Numbered from the stretch's first letter, positions 54,035 through 62,986 are shown. The stretch is 64,000 nt of DNA from Terribium retamae (GCF_022347545.1 NZ_JAKREW010000006.1:62001-126000), one strand, 5' to 3'. The notes: generated from the sequence alone by a model not told the origin. Numbers and translations: made by a program.

Positions 54035-54119
54035 CCCGCGGGGCGAGCGGCGAACGCAATGAGCGAGTCATCCCGAGAGCCATCTGCACGATCCTGACGT
54101 CGTCACATCATATTCTGTC

Positions 54120-54144
54120 GGAACGATCCCGACGCTGATGCATT
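54120..54144 (+). promoter_or_regulatory. EcfG-like promoter (8 of 9) before the GT4 gene
   Basis: GGAAC, 16 bases, CATT, ending 39 bases before the glycosyltransferase start. Confidence 0.4.
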
Positions 54145-54182
54145 TGGCTTTTCATCACCGACCGTAGGAGGACTGCCGGGCC

Positions 54183-55277
54183 ATGAGAATTGCCCATGTC
54201 GCACCGCTTTTTGAATCTGTCCCCCCTCAGCTTTATGGCGGCACCGAGCGCATCATCTCGTATCTCACCGAAGCCCTTGTCGAACTCGGCCACGAGGTGA
54301 CCTTGTTCGCGGCGGGAGATGCAAAAACATCCGCAACCCTTGTGCCCGGGCGCGAGCGCGCATTGCGGCTGGATCCCCATCCACTCAAGTCGGAAATCGC
54401 CGCTCATCTCGCAATGCTGCACGACGTCAGAGCTCGCGCCGACGAGTTCGACGTCATTCATTTCCACTTGAGCCATTTCCAGCACTTTCCTTTCTTCGAG
54501 GACATGCCGGAACGGACGGTGACGACACCGCATGGCAGGCTGGACTACGCAGACCTGGCACCGACTTATGCACGTTTTCCGAAGTTTCCGATGATCTCGA
54601 TTTCGCAGAGCCAAAAAACGGGCCTGCCGGACGCCAACTGGCTCGCGACCATCCACCATGGCATTCCTCCGCAACTTTACACGCTTGATTCAGAGGTCAG
54701 CGCAACCGGAACCTATCTGGCTTTTCTTGGCAGGCTTTCCCGCGACAAACGACCGGATCGAGCCATCGAGATCGCTCGTCGCACAGGGCTCAAGCTGAAG
54801 CTCGCGGCGAAGATCGGCGATGGCGATCGCGCTTATTTCGATGAAGTGATCGAACCGCTGATCGACGGCGACCAGATCGAATATATCGGCGAAATTCCCG
54901 AGCACAGCAAAAACGAGTTCCTCGGCAACGCCGCGGGCCTGCTTTTCCCTATCGATTGGCCAGAACCGTTCGGGCTTGCGGTCATCGAGGCAATGGCCTG
55001 CGGCACTCCAGTCATGGCCTGGAGCTGCGGCGCCATGCCGGAGGTCGTCGATCACGGCGTTACCGGCATTCTGGTCGAGAGTATGGAGGATGCGATAGCA
55101 ACCATGCCCGAGTTGCTGTCTCTTGACCGGCGCCGCGTTCGGACGACGTTCGAGGAACGCTTTTCCGCCTCACGCATGGCGCGCGATTACGTGGCCGCTT
55201 ATCGTCAGTTGCTCGACTTGCCTGCCGAGACCACGTCCCGCACCTCCGACCGGAATCTCCTTGGAGCGATCCATTGA
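54183..55277 (+). CDS. GT4-family glycosyltransferase
   Basis: A 364-residue retaining GT-B glycosyltransferase. The N-terminal donor-side motif is PPQLYGGTERIISYLTEAL, and the C-terminal domain has FLGRLSRDKRPDRAIEIARR and the E-x7-E motif in WPEPFGLAVIEAMACGTPVM. The acceptor is unknown. Its last bases overlap the TTG start of the debranching-like enzyme (TTGA), so the two are co-translated. GTAGGAGG precedes the ATG. Confidence 0.9.
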   Translation: MRIAHVAPLFESVPPQLYGGTERIISYLTEALVELGHEVTLFAAGDAKTSATLVPGRERALRLDPHPLKSEIAAHLAMLHDVRARADEFDVIHFHLSHFQHFPFFEDMPERTVTTPHGRLDYADLAPTYARFPKFPMISISQSQKTGLPDANWLATIHHGIPPQLYTLDSEVSATGTYLAFLGRLSRDKRPDRAIEIARRTGLKLKLAAKIGDGDRAYFDEVIEPLIDGDQIEYIGEIPEHSKNEFLGNAAGLLFPIDWPEPFGLAVIEAMACGTPVMAWSCGAMPEVVDHGVTGILVESMEDAIATMPELLSLDRRRVRTTFEERFSASRMARDYVAAYRQLLDLPAETTSRTSDRNLLGAIH

Positions 55278-57439
55278 ATACCGTGCCGCTTGACGAGCAG
55301 AAGCTCGATCCGGCCATTGCGTTGGCCTCGTTGGATGAGGCGGCGCCAAGGGAACCGCATCGTCTGTTCGCCTTGAAGCATGGCGACTCCTTTGCCGTAG
55401 CCGATGCCTATGGCGACATACGCGGGGTCGGCGACGGGTTCTTCCGCGATGATATGCGTATGCTGTCGGAGTTCCGGCTCACCCTTGGCGGGCGCTCGAC
55501 GTCGCTTCTCGGCGCCTCCCTCAGCCAGGACAATGTGCTGTTTTCCGCCAACCTGACAAACCTGCCGATCAAGGCCATCGACGGGAAAGAGATCCGACAA
55601 GGTGCGATCCATATCGAACGGGTACGATTGATATGGCAGGACAGGCTCTACGAGCGGTTGACGCTTTCCAATTATGGTCAGGAGCAGTCCGCTATCCTGC
55701 TTTCGCTCAGATTTGCCGCCGATTTCCGTGACATGTTCGAAGTTCGAGGTACGGTCCGGCAAAAGCGCGGTACTGCACATCTGGCCGAGGCCGGTCAGAA
55801 TTCCATCGTGCTGCGCTATCAGGGCCTGGATGACGTCGAACGGGTTTCGGCGATCTCGTTCTCGCAGATGCCGGATCAATTGATGCCGGATCAGGCCGAC
55901 TTCTTCCTCACAATCGCCAAGCGCGGCAAGCAGACGCTTTACGTGGAAGTCGGCACCGCCGTTGCTGCGCCTGATCGAGAGCGGTTTCGGGCGGCGGCGG
56001 CTCGCGCGCGCTTCGCCATGCGCGCCAAACGACGCCACGGCGCCACGGTTCACAGCTCCGGCCGGGTGTTCAACGATTGGATCAACCGAGCGCGAGCCGA
56101 TGTCGCTCTGCTGACCACGGAGCTGGAAACCGGCCCCTATCCCTATGCCGGCATTCCCTGGTTCTCGACCGCCTTCGGCCGCGACGGAGTGGTCTCGGCG
56201 CTGCAGATGCTTTGGCTCAATCCGGGACTGGCCCGCGGCGTGCTGGCCTTTCTCGCGCAACACCAGGCTACCGAGACAGCCCCGTTCAGCGATGCCCAGC
56301 CAGGCAAGATCATGCACGAGACCCGCAAGGGGGAAATGGTCGCGCTCAGTGAACTACCCTTTGGCCGCTACTATGGCGGCGTCGACACGACACCGCTCTA
56401 CATCCTGCTCGCCTGCTCCTATGCCGACAGAACCGGTGACATGGATTTCATCGACCGGCTGTGGCCATCGCTGCGGGCGGCCGCGGATTGGATAGTCGAA
56501 GCGTCCAGGGCCACCGGTTTCGTGACCTATCAACGGGCCGCTGCATCCGGCCTTGCCAACCAGGGCTGGAAAGACAGCTACGATTCCGTTTTCCACGCCG
56601 ATGGACGTATTCCAAAAGGCCCTATCGCCCTGGTCGAGGTGCAAGGTTACGTCTTCGCAGCCTTGCGCGGTCTGGCGGGGCTAGCCGAGCGCCGTGAGGA
56701 AGCGGAACAGGCGGAAGAGTGGAACCGTCTCGCGGAAGCGCTGCGGGAACGGGTCGAACAACGGTTCTGGATGGACGAGCTCGACTACTACGCCTTGGCG
56801 CTGGATGGCGAGGGTGAGCCATGCCGGGTACGCACCTCGAACGCAGGACATCTGCTCTATGTCGGTCTGCCAAGTGCTGAACGTGCAGCGAAAGTTGCCG
56901 AGCAACTGCTGTCGGCTTCGTTCCATTCCGGCTGGGGTTTGCGGACGTTGGCCGACGATGCGGTTTTCTTCAATCCGATGTCCTATCATAACGGCTCGAT
57001 CTGGCCGCACGACACCGCGATCTGCACAGCAGGGCTTGCCCGCTATGGTGTACGCGACGACGTGGTACGGCTCACCAGCGGCACATTCGAAGCGGCGGTG
57101 CATTTCAACATGCGATTGCCCGAGCTCTTCTGCGGCTTCACGCGCGCGCCCGGCGAAGCTCCGATCGCTTACCCGGTTGCCTGTCTGCCTCAGGCGTGGT
57201 CGGCAGGGGCGGCTTTCATGCTGATGCAGGCCTGCCTTGGCCTGCGGGTGGATGGATGGACGGGCTCGATCGAGGTGACGCGCCCTCGCCTCCCGATCGG
57301 TATCGACAATCTGATGGTCCGTCATATCCAAGTCGGTACGGTCGCCGTCGACCTGACTTTCCAGCGTGTTGGCGATCGTATCGGCGCATTCCTCTCCGAT
57401 CAGCACGAAGGGTCCGTGCCGCTGATTGTCCGCAGCTGA
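55274..57439 (+). CDS. Amylo-alpha-1,6-glucosidase-like (glycogen debranching) protein
   Basis: A 721-residue protein with an N-terminal GDE-type beta domain (FALKHGDSFAVADAYGDIRG, then GFFRDDMRMLSEFRLTLGG) and a C-terminal (alpha/alpha)6-barrel (YAGIPWFSTAFGRDGVVSAL, WKDSYDSVFHADGRIPKGP, FFNPMSYHNGSIWPHDTAI). It is predicted to hydrolyse alpha-1,6 or related glucosidic bonds in the cytoplasm. The TTG start is within the previous stop. An exact EcfG promoter for otsA lies just past its stop. Confidence 0.88.
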   Translation: MNTVPLDEQKLDPAIALASLDEAAPREPHRLFALKHGDSFAVADAYGDIRGVGDGFFRDDMRMLSEFRLTLGGRSTSLLGASLSQDNVLFSANLTNLPIKAIDGKEIRQGAIHIERVRLIWQDRLYERLTLSNYGQEQSAILLSLRFAADFRDMFEVRGTVRQKRGTAHLAEAGQNSIVLRYQGLDDVERVSAISFSQMPDQLMPDQADFFLTIAKRGKQTLYVEVGTAVAAPDRERFRAAAARARFAMRAKRRHGATVHSSGRVFNDWINRARADVALLTTELETGPYPYAGIPWFSTAFGRDGVVSALQMLWLNPGLARGVLAFLAQHQATETAPFSDAQPGKIMHETRKGEMVALSELPFGRYYGGVDTTPLYILLACSYADRTGDMDFIDRLWPSLRAAADWIVEASRATGFVTYQRAAASGLANQGWKDSYDSVFHADGRIPKGPIALVEVQGYVFAALRGLAGLAERREEAEQAEEWNRLAEALRERVEQRFWMDELDYYALALDGEGEPCRVRTSNAGHLLYVGLPSAERAAKVAEQLLSASFHSGWGLRTLADDAVFFNPMSYHNGSIWPHDTAICTAGLARYGVRDDVVRLTSGTFEAAVHFNMRLPELFCGFTRAPGEAPIAYPVACLPQAWSAGAAFMLMQACLGLRVDGWTGSIEVTRPRLPIGIDNLMVRHIQVGTVAVDLTFQRVGDRIGAFLSDQHEGSVPLIVRS

Positions 57440-57443
57440 AAAT

Positions 57444-57468
57444 CGGAACCATCGCGGTCAGGCTGCGT
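57444..57468 (+). promoter_or_regulatory. EcfG-type general-stress promoter of otsA (exact consensus)
   Basis: GGAAC (57444-57448), 16 bases, CGTT (57465-57468), in the gap before otsA and about 80 bases from its start. Trehalose synthesis is a known EcfG target in rhizobia. Confidence 0.72.
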
Positions 57469-57548
57469 TCCACCATACCTGCCAGGCAGGGAATTCTTCA
57501 CGAGCCAGGAGATGCAACCGACGGCCGGGTCGGAAGCCGAAAGCATTG

Positions 57549-59318
57549 ATGACAACCAGCGATTTCGTTCACTCGCTCCCTGCCCTGTGGCTTGCAGTTC
57601 TGGCGACCTTCTGTCTGGCAGGAGCGGCACTTGCAGCAGCCTTGATACGAACCGGAAAGTCCAGACAGCCGCCAGTAACGCCGGACACGACGCCTGACAC
57701 GGTGCGGACCCTGCTGCGCGAATTCGAAAAAAACGGCCATTCGGCCGACGCGGCCCTCGTCAAATGGTCGCCCGACACGCTGCGCAAAATTCTCGCCACC
57801 GAATTGCCCGATGCACAGGTGATCGTGGTCTCGAACCGCGAGCCTTACATCCATAACCTCAAGGAGGACGAGGTCGAGCTGGTTGTACCAGCGAGTGGAC
57901 TGGTCTCGGCACTTGAGCCGATCACCCGTGCCTGCGCCGGCACCTGGGTGGCCTATGGCGGCGGCTCGGCAGACCACCTCACTGTCGATGAAAACGACCG
58001 CGTCGCAGTGCCGCCCGATGACCCCTCCTATATGCTTCGGCGCGTCTGGCTAAGCGATGAAGAGCATGCGGGCTATTATCTCGGCTTCGCCAATGAGGGG
58101 CTCTGGCCGCTGTGCCATATCGCTTTCACGCGCCCGAACTTCCGGGCGGCAGACTGGGAGACCTATCAGAGCGTCAATCGCAAATTCGCCAATGCTGTCG
58201 TTGCGGAAGCCCGGAACGAACGGCCGATCGTGCTGGTACAGGACTATCACTTCGCGCTCCTGCCGCGCATGCTGCGAGAGCAACTTCCGGATGCGATCAT
58301 CATCACCTTCTGGCACATTCCGTGGCCGAACTCGGAAGTCTTCAGCATTTGCCCTTGGCGCGAGCGCATCCTGGACGGATTGCTGGGCAGCTCCATCATC
58401 GGCTTCCACACCCAGTTCCACTGCAACAATTTCATAGAAAGCGTCGACCGCTTCCTGGAAACCCGCATTGAGCGCGAGGACGCCGCGATCTCCTATCAGG
58501 GGCGAACCAGCCTGGTTCACGCCTATCCGATCTCGATCGAGTGGCCCCCGGCCCAATTGGGCAAGGTGCCAGCGGTCCAGCAGTGCCGGGATCGCGTCCG
58601 CACCAGGCTCGGCCTTGCTGAAGGCGTCAAGCTCTGCGTAGGCGTGGAGCGGCTCGATTACACGAAAGGGATCGTCGATCGATTCCGCGCCTTGGACGAA
58701 TTGTTCAACCGGCATCCCGAGTGGATCGGCAAGGTGACTGTTCTGCAAATCGCGGCGCCTAGCCGCGGCACCTTGCCGGATTATGAAAGACTGCACCGCG
58801 AATGCGAACGCTGTGCGGAAGAGATCAACCAGCGCTACGGCTACGAGGGCTACACGCCCGTACTCTTCATCGCCGAACATCACACGCAGCGCCAAGTCTA
58901 TGAAATTTATCGCGCCGCGGATGTCTGTATGGTCACCAGTCTCCACGACGGCATGAACCTCGTCGCCAAGGAATTCGTCGCGGCACGCGACGACGAACAG
59001 GGCGTGCTGATCCTTTCCATGTTTGCGGGCGCATCAAAGGAATTGCTGGAGGCGCTGATCGTGAATCCGTTCGATGCTGCGACGATGGGGGAAGCGCTGC
59101 AGCATGCGCTGGCGATGAGCTCCGACGAACAACGCGATCGCATGCGGCGCATGCGCGAAATCGTGCGCGACAACAATGTCTATCGCTGGGCCGGCAGCAT
59201 GCTTCTGGACGCAGCGCGCCTGCGCAAGCGCGCTGAGGTCGAACTCCCCGGCGCAGGCAACCCCATCGAAACCAACAACGTCGTCAGCCTGCCGGAGCGG
59301 TGGCGGGCAATGACATGA
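57549..59318 (+). CDS. otsA: Trehalose-6-phosphate synthase with N-terminal membrane anchor
   Basis: A GT20 synthase joining UDP-glucose and glucose-6-phosphate, 589 residues. Active-site regions are intact: SNREPY (Arg9-equivalent), PASGLVSAL, QDYHFALLP, WHIPWPNSEVF, VERLDYTKGI (Arg262/Lys267-equivalents) and SLHDGMNLVAKEFVA. Unusually, the catalytic domain is preceded by about 90 residues that include a hydrophobic segment (ALWLAVLATFCLAGAALAAA), which would anchor it to the inner membrane. A glucosylglycerol-phosphate-type product is an alternative. ATG at 57549 is chosen. Confidence 0.88.
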   Translation: MTTSDFVHSLPALWLAVLATFCLAGAALAAALIRTGKSRQPPVTPDTTPDTVRTLLREFEKNGHSADAALVKWSPDTLRKILATELPDAQVIVVSNREPYIHNLKEDEVELVVPASGLVSALEPITRACAGTWVAYGGGSADHLTVDENDRVAVPPDDPSYMLRRVWLSDEEHAGYYLGFANEGLWPLCHIAFTRPNFRAADWETYQSVNRKFANAVVAEARNERPIVLVQDYHFALLPRMLREQLPDAIIITFWHIPWPNSEVFSICPWRERILDGLLGSSIIGFHTQFHCNNFIESVDRFLETRIEREDAAISYQGRTSLVHAYPISIEWPPAQLGKVPAVQQCRDRVRTRLGLAEGVKLCVGVERLDYTKGIVDRFRALDELFNRHPEWIGKVTVLQIAAPSRGTLPDYERLHRECERCAEEINQRYGYEGYTPVLFIAEHHTQRQVYEIYRAADVCMVTSLHDGMNLVAKEFVAARDDEQGVLILSMFAGASKELLEALIVNPFDAATMGEALQHALAMSSDEQRDRMRRMREIVRDNNVYRWAGSMLLDAARLRKRAEVELPGAGNPIETNNVVSLPERWRAMT

Positions 59319-59351
59319 CGTTCGTTGAACATAAATGAGAGGAGCAATCCG

Positions 59352-59576
59352 ATGTCACATACGGCGAACCGGTTCGAACAGATGATGCCCCGTTGGGTGC
59401 GACATCTCAAAACCCGCTACAGGAGGCACAAGGCGTCTACGCCTGAAGACGTCGACGCTCACTGGCGTGAGATGGCAGAGAATGATCTCTACGGCGCGAA
59501 TACGCCCGACTACACCCACGTGCCCAAGGAGAGTGCGCAAAGCGACCACCCGGCCAACCCGAAGCCGCAGCAATAG
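59352..59576 (+). CDS. Small hypothetical protein of the otsA cluster
   Basis: A 74-residue charged protein starting at ATG 59352 after AGGAG, 33 bases after otsA. It has a basic N-terminal half (RWVRHLKTRYRRHKAST) and an acidic, disordered C-terminus (ESAQSDHPANPKPQQ). I recognise no family. Location suggests co-transcription with otsA and stress induction. It converges on the MFS gene 23 bases away. Confidence 0.65.
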   Translation: MSHTANRFEQMMPRWVRHLKTRYRRHKASTPEDVDAHWREMAENDLYGANTPDYTHVPKESAQSDHPANPKPQQ

Positions 59577-59599
59577 ACTGCCGCCGGGATTTCCGCAGA

Positions 59600-60982
59600 T
59601 CAACCACCGGCGACGGCACAGGCGCCTTGTCTGCCGGAACGAGCCGCGAAGACTGCGAGAATGATGTAGAATAAGCTTGCAGCGCCAAAGGCACAGCCAT
59701 AGCCACGCACCACATCGCCTTGCGTCGCGGCTACCGACATCAGCACCGCCAACCCGACTGTTGGCCCCAGTTCCATCGCGGTGTTCATGACGCCCCCTGC
59801 CAATCCGGCCTGGCGTAGCGGCACATTCGTCATGGACAACACGGCCGAGCCCGAGAACATCAGCGACATGCCGATCGCGACCAATAGGGTTCCGGGCATC
59901 AGACCGACGAGATAGCTCGAGTCGCTGGCAAGCCCTGCTAGCAGCCCAAGCCCGAATGCGGCAACGACCAGACCGGCGATGGTGATCTGCACCGCGCCAA
60001 AACGGCTAACCAGAGCTGGCGAAAGATGGTTCGTAACGATCAGCGTCACGGCGAAGGGCAGGAAAGCCAGTGTCGTCGTGAGCGGCGACCAGCCCCGAAC
60101 CTGTTGCAGGTAGAGCGACAGGATATATTCGATCGCGATCGAACCGACGGCGGCCAACATCATGCCGAGAAGCCCGGTAATACGGCAAGGATCGGCAAGG
60201 AAGGCCGGCGGCAGCATGGGATCGCGCATTTTCCCTTCCACGGCAAAAAACACGGCGAGGAGGATTGCGGAAATGGTCAATGGCGCCAAGACTGGTGCTG
60301 ATGCCCAGGGATGATCACCGGTCATGATCAGCCCGTAGCTGCCGAGAACGATGCCTGCTGTTGCCAGCAATGCTCCGAGTGGATCGAGACGCGGCCTGGC
60401 AGCAAGATTTTCGTCGCCGTGACGCGGCAGCAGCACGCTGGTGCTGATCAAAGCGACCAATGCAACCAGGATGGGGACGGCAAACATCCAGCGCCAGGAA
60501 ATCCAAGTCGTTACAATTCCTGAAAGAACGAAGCCCAAGATGGCACCCAGTACCGACACTCCACCCCATGTTGCCATGGCTTGACCGAAATCCTTTGGGT
60601 CAGGAAACAGCCGATGCAGCAGCGACATCGCGGCCGGTGCGATCATCGCCCCGGCGACGCCCTCGAGGAAACGCATTGCCGTCAGCAGTCCGTAGGTCGG
60701 CGCTATCGCGGCGATGACGGAAGCTCCCCCAAACAAGATCAGGCCAAGTATGAACATACGCCTGCCGCCGTAGCGATCGGCCAATCGGCCACCGAAAAGA
60801 AGCAAGCCGCTGAAGGGCAAGCCATAGGCGACCTGAAGCGTCAGCACGTCTGTCGCGGTTAGATCGAACTCGGCAGCAATCTTTGGCAGCGGCACCATGA
60901 TCAGAGCGATCGTGAAGATCAGCGAGGACTGTACGAAAGCCAGCATTGCGAAGGCGAGACGTGCCGCTGGTGAGGTCGCCAT
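59600..60982 (-). CDS. MFS efflux transporter, DHA2 (EmrB/QacA) type
   Basis: A 460-residue major facilitator protein with about 14 membrane segments. The A-loop motif reads GGRLADRYGGRRMFILGLIL, motif C-like sequence is AILGFVLSGIVTTWISWRWM, and the D1-like start is TLQVAYGLPFSGLLLFGG. A proton-driven drug exporter is likely. The ATG at 60982 follows AAAGGAA; an ATG 15 bases upstream is an alternative. It lies 97 bases downstream of the ArsR-rhodanese gene on the same strand, so the two may be co-transcribed. Confidence 0.88.
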   Translation of the reverse strand: MATSPAARLAFAMLAFVQSSLIFTIALIMVPLPKIAAEFDLTATDVLTLQVAYGLPFSGLLLFGGRLADRYGGRRMFILGLILFGGASVIAAIAPTYGLLTAMRFLEGVAGAMIAPAAMSLLHRLFPDPKDFGQAMATWGGVSVLGAILGFVLSGIVTTWISWRWMFAVPILVALVALISTSVLLPRHGDENLAARPRLDPLGALLATAGIVLGSYGLIMTGDHPWASAPVLAPLTISAILLAVFFAVEGKMRDPMLPPAFLADPCRITGLLGMMLAAVGSIAIEYILSLYLQQVRGWSPLTTTLAFLPFAVTLIVTNHLSPALVSRFGAVQITIAGLVVAAFGLGLLAGLASDSSYLVGLMPGTLLVAIGMSLMFSGSAVLSMTNVPLRQAGLAGGVMNTAMELGPTVGLAVLMSVAATQGDVVRGYGCAFGAASLFYIILAVFAARSGRQGACAVAGG

Positions 60983-61079
60983 TTCAATTCCTTTCATGGA
61001 GCGCAAAAGGCCACGGCCCGTTTCGCACGAGCCCGCAGTCCAACTTTTTTGAAAGCGCAGTCTGATTGCTCAGGAGCGA

Positions 61080-61760
61080 TCAGCCGCTGTTGTAATGTCC
61101 GTCTTCGACGTCCAATCCGGCATCAAGCCAATCAGGAAAACCCTGCTCAAAACGGCGCGCAACCCAGCCATGAGCCCGCAGGATGGCCAGCGCGTCGGCA
61201 GACAGGACGCAGCGAACGCCTCGACAATAGGCGACGACCAGTTTGTCGCGCGGCAGTTCGGCAAGGCGCAGTTCCAATTCCTCAACCGGAATATTGATCG
61301 CCCGCGGAAGGCGTCCGGTCGCAAATTCGTCTGCGGGTCGCACGTCGAGAAGCACGATGGAATCCTCGTTCATGCGCCGTATGAGCTCTTCGCGGGAAAT
61401 GTTCTCCAGCCGCGCGGCTGTGTTGGCTGCACCGCCCTCGACCAGTTCGCGCAACTGCGCGTTGTTGTGTTCGGCTAGACTGCGCAGGGCTGCCAGCACC
61501 ATTTCGATCGGCCCGGCTGCCAGCCGGTAGAGCACTCTTTTGCCGTCTCGTCTGGTCTGCACCAAGCCGGCGCGTTTGAGATGCTGCAGGTGCTGGGAGG
61601 TGTTGGCAACACCGAGCCCGGTCAGATCCGTCAGCCTCTCTACCGCTTTCTCACCTTCGGCGATGTGATTGAGCAGAACAAGCCGATGGGCATGTCCAAG
61701 CGTACGCGCAATGTCGGCAGACAAGTCGAAAATAGGATGATGGGTGTCACTATCTGTCAT
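61080..61760 (-). CDS. ArsR-family regulator fused to a rhodanese domain
   Basis: A 226-residue fusion. Residues about 1-100 form an ArsR winged helix (GVANTSQHLQHLKRAGLVQT, then DGKRVLYRLA), and about 120-220 form a rhodanese domain (IVLLDVRPADEFATGRLPRA) with active-site loop CRGVRC. These two cysteines are the only ones in the protein, so any thiol or persulfide sensing must use the rhodanese loop. It is divergent from the DUF2938 gene across a 63-base gap holding a perfect AT-rich inverted repeat. Confidence 0.92.
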   Translation of the reverse strand: MTDSDTHHPIFDLSADIARTLGHAHRLVLLNHIAEGEKAVERLTDLTGLGVANTSQHLQHLKRAGLVQTRRDGKRVLYRLAAGPIEMVLAALRSLAEHNNAQLRELVEGGAANTAARLENISREELIRRMNEDSIVLLDVRPADEFATGRLPRAINIPVEELELRLAELPRDKLVVAYCRGVRCVLSADALAILRAHGWVARRFEQGFPDWLDAGLDVEDGHYNSG

Positions 61761-61782
61761 GAACGCTTTCTAACATCACTCA

Positions 61783-61808
61783 ATCATTCAATCAATCTAT
61801 TGAATGAT
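61783..61808. promoter_or_regulatory. ArsR-type operator in the divergent promoter
   Basis: ATCATTCAAT-N6-ATTGAATGAT is a perfect 10-bp inverted repeat, AT-rich as is usual for ArsR/SmtB operators. It lies 23 bases from the regulator start and 49 from the divergent gene start. Confidence 0.75.
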
Positions 61809-61856
61809 GATTTTTGATGCTTTATGAACGGCATCTCACATTGCCAGGAGTGCATG

Positions 61857-62357
61857 ATGGATAGCGGTTTGGACTTTGCTTTGCGGGCCATTGCGATCGG
61901 CGTGGGGGCAACCGCAGTAATGGATCTTTGGGCGCTATTCCTGAAGCGGGCGTTCAGCATCCCCTCCCTGGATTATGCGTGGGTCGGACGCTGGATCGGT
62001 CATTTTCGAAACGGCCGCTTCGCGCATGCAAATATCGGACAGGCCGCCACCGTTCCGGGCGAAGCCATCCTCGGATGGGGTGCTCACTATGCCATCGGTA
62101 TCGTTTTCGCTGGTCTTCTTCTGACGCTCGCCGGGGTCGACTGGCCTCAAAGTCCGACACCGTTGCCCGCCATCGCGTTCGGCGTCGTCACCGTGGTTAT
62201 CCCCTTCTTCCTGATGCAGCCGGCTTTCGGTTTCGGCATCGCCGCCTCTCGCACGCCCAAGCCTGCCATTGCCCGACAACGCAGCTTGATGGCGCACTTC
62301 TCGTTTGGTGTTGGGCTCTATCTTTCGGCGCTGCTGCTAGCTTCGTTTTCGTCCTAA
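61857..62357 (+). CDS. DUF2938 membrane protein
   Basis: A 166-residue membrane protein with four hydrophobic segments and DUF2938 features (ATAVMDLWALFLKRAF, WVGRWIGHFRNGRFAH, GEAILGWGAHYAIGIVFAG). Function unknown; genes of this family are found beside ArsR-type regulators. The ATG at 61857 lies 6 bases after AGGAG; 61854 and 61824 are alternative starts. The divergent operator suggests control by the ArsR-rhodanese protein. Confidence 0.83.
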   Translation: MDSGLDFALRAIAIGVGATAVMDLWALFLKRAFSIPSLDYAWVGRWIGHFRNGRFAHANIGQAATVPGEAILGWGAHYAIGIVFAGLLLTLAGVDWPQSPTPLPAIAFGVVTVVIPFFLMQPAFGFGIAASRTPKPAIARQRSLMAHFSFGVGLYLSALLLASFSS

Positions 62358-62408
62358 GCTATGCTGATTCCGTGGGCGGCGACGGAAGCACGGCCTAGCG
62401 AAGAAACG

Positions 62409-62948
62409 ATGAAAATCCTGGCAATCTGCGGCAGCCTGCGCGCCCGTTCCTCCAACCTTGCCGTCCTCCAGGCTGCAACAATGCTCGCGCCCCAATCGCT
62501 CGACATCACCCTCTTCGATGGCCTTGAGGCGCTGCCCCACTTCAATCCGGACCGGGACACGGAAATCCCTCCTTCCCCGGTGTTGAAGTTGCGAGAGGCT
62601 GTGGGTCGCGCCGACGGACTGCTCATATGCAGTCCTGAATACGCGCGTGGCGTTGCCGGCGTCATGAAGAATGCGCTGGATTGGCTGGTGAGCAGTTTCG
62701 AATTTCCGGACAAGCCGGTCGCCGTCATCAACGCTTCGCAGCGCTCGACTCATGCCGATGCCGCCTTACGCCTGACGTTGGAGACGATGTCGGCCCGACT
62801 GGTCGAGGAAGCGTCGATCACCTTACCTTTGCTGGGACGAAACCTCGATGCGGACGGGATCCTGCAAGATTCGCAGGTTTCATCTCAACTAAGGACGGCG
62901 CTCGAGCACATGCATCGATTCATCATCGGCCCAGCCGGGAAGCTGTAG
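62409..62948 (+). CDS. NADPH-dependent FMN reductase
   Basis: A 179-residue flavodoxin-like reductase. The FMN-phosphate loop is CGSLRARSSNLAVL, and the family motif SPEYARGVAGVMKNALDWL is present. It could reduce FMN, quinones, azo compounds or chromate. It is 51 bases after the DUF2938 gene and may share its stress-related promoter. The ATG at 62409 is used; an in-frame ATG 48 bases upstream lacks a ribosome site. Confidence 0.9.
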   Translation: MKILAICGSLRARSSNLAVLQAATMLAPQSLDITLFDGLEALPHFNPDRDTEIPPSPVLKLREAVGRADGLLICSPEYARGVAGVMKNALDWLVSSFEFPDKPVAVINASQRSTHADAALRLTLETMSARLVEEASITLPLLGRNLDADGILQDSQVSSQLRTALEHMHRFIIGPAGKL

Positions 62949-62986
62949 CCCCGGCAGGCAGAGGGGGCCGGTCTATTTCCAGGCTG

